From positions 1,116,001-1,180,000 of the forward strand of contig NZ_BAAAWH010000001.1 of assembly GCF_039534975.1 (NCBI RefSeq): 64,000 bases of DNA, given 5' to 3'. The notes under the pieces were generated by a model. The model was not told the DNA's origin, made no database searches, and worked only from the letters and a program-made list of their open reading frames with translations. The position numbers were made by a program, and so were the translations under genes. Source of the DNA: Microbacterium terregens. GTDB taxonomy: Bacteria > Actinomycetota > Actinomycetes > Actinomycetales > Microbacteriaceae. Positions 62,828-64,000 of the stretch are shown here, piece by piece (positions within the stretch are counted from its first letter, which is position 1; each line of letters opens with the position of its first letter).

Positions 62828-63532
62828 TCAGAAAGCGGGGAGGCCGAGGGCCTCGTCGGGGTGTTCGTGGATGAGGAAGGCGTCGAGGGTGGCCGAGCGG
62901 TGGCGCCGGGCGACGATCTCGATCTCGCTGAGAGGCGCGCCGGACTCGATGAGCTGGAGGATCTTCTCGTGCTCGCGCACGGACTCCGCGGCGCGGCCGG
63001 GGACGAAACTGAAGGTCGAATCCCGCAGGTGGCCGAGGCGTCCCCATTCGGCGTTCACCAGGTCGAGGATCCGCGGGTTCGCGCACTGCGCGAACAGGAT
63101 CGAGTGGAACTCCTGGTTCAGCGCCGTGAACGATCGCGGATCGAAGTGATCGAGGACTTCGACCATGAGGTCGTTGACGCTCCGTGCGCGGGTGATGTCC
63201 TCCGCCGTCAGTCGCCGCGCGGCCAACGCCGTGGCGGTGCCCTCCAGGATGCTGAGCGCCTGCATGCTGTAGCGGTACGCGGTGTCATCGACCATCGAGA
63301 CGTGCGCGCCGACGTTGCGCTCGAACGTGACCAGCCCCTCGGCTTCGAGCTGGCGGATCGCCTCGCGCACGGGCACGACGCTCATGCCCAGTTCGCCCGC
63401 GATCGAGCCCAGCACGAGCCGGTAGCCCGGGGTGAAGTCCTGATTCGCGATGCGGCCCTTGATCCAGTGGTACGCCTGCTGCGACTTGCTCTGATCGATC
63501 GGGGCGACGGTCATGATTTCGTCTGACGCCAT
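62828..63532 (-). CDS. GntR-family (FCD-domain) transcriptional regulator
   Basis: Protein of 234 residues. The winged helix occupies about residues 15-75 (QAYHWIKGRIANQDFTPGYR, MSVVPVREAIRQLEAEGLV). The FCD ligand domain follows with an Asp-x3-His...His type metal site (DLMVEVLDHFDPRSFTALNQEFH). It lies inside the homoprotocatechuate cluster and overlaps the RraA-like gene by 22 nt. Probable role is induction of the pathway by a pathway acid. No clear operator palindrome was found in the short gaps near it. Confidence 0.92.
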   Translation of the reverse strand: MASDEIMTVAPIDQSKSQQAYHWIKGRIANQDFTPGYRLVLGSIAGELGMSVVPVREAIRQLEAEGLVTFERNVGAHVSMVDDTAYRYSMQALSILEGTATALAARRLTAEDITRARSVNDLMVEVLDHFDPRSFTALNQEFHSILFAQCANPRILDLVNAEWGRLGHLRDSTFSFVPGRAAESVREHEKILQLIESGAPLSEIEIVARRHRSATLDAFLIHEHPDEALGLPAF

Positions 63533-64000
63533 GCGTCATACCTCCCCCGCCACTCGGCGTTCATCGGGAAGAGGCCATTCACCGGATGCCCTGCGGCGAC
63601 CTGATCGGCCACCCACGCGTCCTCGTCCTCCTGCGCCAGAGCGGCATCGGCGACCTCCTCGGCGATCCCGGGCGGCAGCACGATCACGCCATCCGTGTCA
63701 CCGACGAGGATGTCACCGGGTTGCACGGTGGTGCCTCCGCACGCGATCGTCACGTCGTGATCCCACGGCACGTGCTTGCGGCCCAGGACCGCCGGGTGCG
63801 CGCCGGAGGTGTACACCGGGATGCCGATCGCCGCGACCGCGTCGAAGTCGCGCACGCCCCCGTCGGTGACGATCCCCGCGGCGCCCCGCGCCTTCGCCCG
63901 CAGCGCCAGGATGTCGCCGAGCGTGCCGGATCCGGTCTCGCCGCGCGCCTCGATCACGATGATCTCGCCCTCGTCGACCGCGTCGAACACGCGCTTCTGC
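63511..64000 (-). CDS. RraA / HMG-aldolase-like protein, C-terminal part (cut by window end)
   Basis: The frame is open to the window end (QKRVFDAVDEGE), so the N-terminus lies beyond 64000. The visible 162 residues match the RraA-type four-layer fold: GTLGDILALRAKARGAAGIV, TDGGVRDFDAV with the substrate-binding Arg-Asp, and PWDHDVTIACGGTTVQPGDI. Catalytic relatives are 4-carboxy-4-hydroxy-2-oxoadipate aldolases and oxaloacetate decarboxylases. In this cluster a decarboxylase or aldolase role on the HpaE product is possible, taking the place of, or adding to, HpaG. The final C-terminal extension (NGLFPMNAEWRGRYDAW) is unusual. The gene overlaps the GntR gene by 22 nt. Confidence 0.8.
   Translation of the reverse strand, partial: QKRVFDAVDEGEIIVIEARGETGSGTLGDILALRAKARGAAGIVTDGGVRDFDAVAAIGIPVYTSGAHPAVLGRKHVPWDHDVTIACGGTTVQPGDILVGDTDGVIVLPPGIAEEVADAALAQEDEDAWVADQVAAGHPVNGLFPMNAEWRGRYDAWRQTKS

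Overview
This window looks like chromosome from a high-GC actinobacterium of the Microbacteriaceae, most like Microbacterium. That placement is an inference. It rests on the very high G+C of nearly every gene, frequent GTG starts with GTGA/ATGA stop-start overlaps, the recurrent GGATGCCGCGGCATCC word, a monomeric NADP isocitrate dehydrogenase, and the order pcrA ... sucC-sucD ... perM-purN-purH, which is an actinobacterial core neighbourhood. No tRNA, rRNA, transposase, phage or CRISPR array was seen.

Region 1 (1-10.5 kb) starts in the 3' end of pcrA and an SseB-domain gene, then holds an accessory block. The block contains an ArsR/SRPBCC/reductase-type operon, a LigD-type polymerase-domain gene, a propeller lipoprotein, a LigC-type ATP-dependent DNA ligase, an AI-2E-family permease, a TetR regulator and an FAD oxidoreductase with a Rieske tail. 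Two genes here (2547-3190 and 3394-4418) each carry a single-base frameshift at a homopolymer. Region 2 (10.5-23.3 kb) is core metabolism and repair: sucCD, a deazaflavin-type reductase, an SUMF1-like protein, a purine permease, perM, purN, purH, a disulfide-type flavoprotein, an Ada-AlkA fusion and ogt.

Region 3 (23.3-31.1 kb) holds a heterodimeric ABC exporter with a long leader that encodes a 27-residue peptide, a hydrolase-LuxR fusion next to a truncated methyltransferase, a small basic protein, an AbiEi/DUF559-type gene bracketed by related hairpins, and a GNAT acetyltransferase. Region 4 (31.1-35.9 kb) has icd with an 18-bp operator-like dyad, an L,D-transpeptidase and a small lipoprotein.

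Region 5 (35.9-47.4 kb) is an amino-sugar (chitin-derived GlcNAc) island. It has a ROK repressor, an ABC importer, a ROK kinase and nagB on the plus strand. Facing them on the minus strand are hexosaminidase-nagA and yrdB-glcD-nudix. The ROK gene and the hexosaminidase gene share an operator-like sequence next to their start codons. Region 6 (47.4-52.8 kb) has glyA-folD behind a ZTP (pfl) riboswitch, an ECF42-type sigma factor with its YCII partner, a membrane protein and a transglutaminase. Region 7 (52.9-58.3 kb) is a LacI-controlled ABC importer with a GH130 mannoside-phosphorylase-type enzyme. Region 8 (58.3-64 kb, minus strand) is a homoprotocatechuate meta-cleavage cluster (hpaD, hpaE, hydratase, aldolase, GntR regulator, RraA-like gene cut by the window end).

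One feature recurs across the window. At least nine genes begin exactly 6 nt after a TAnnnT box with no Shine-Dalgarno sequence, which suggests leaderless transcripts. Genes inside operons mostly start by stop-start overlap.
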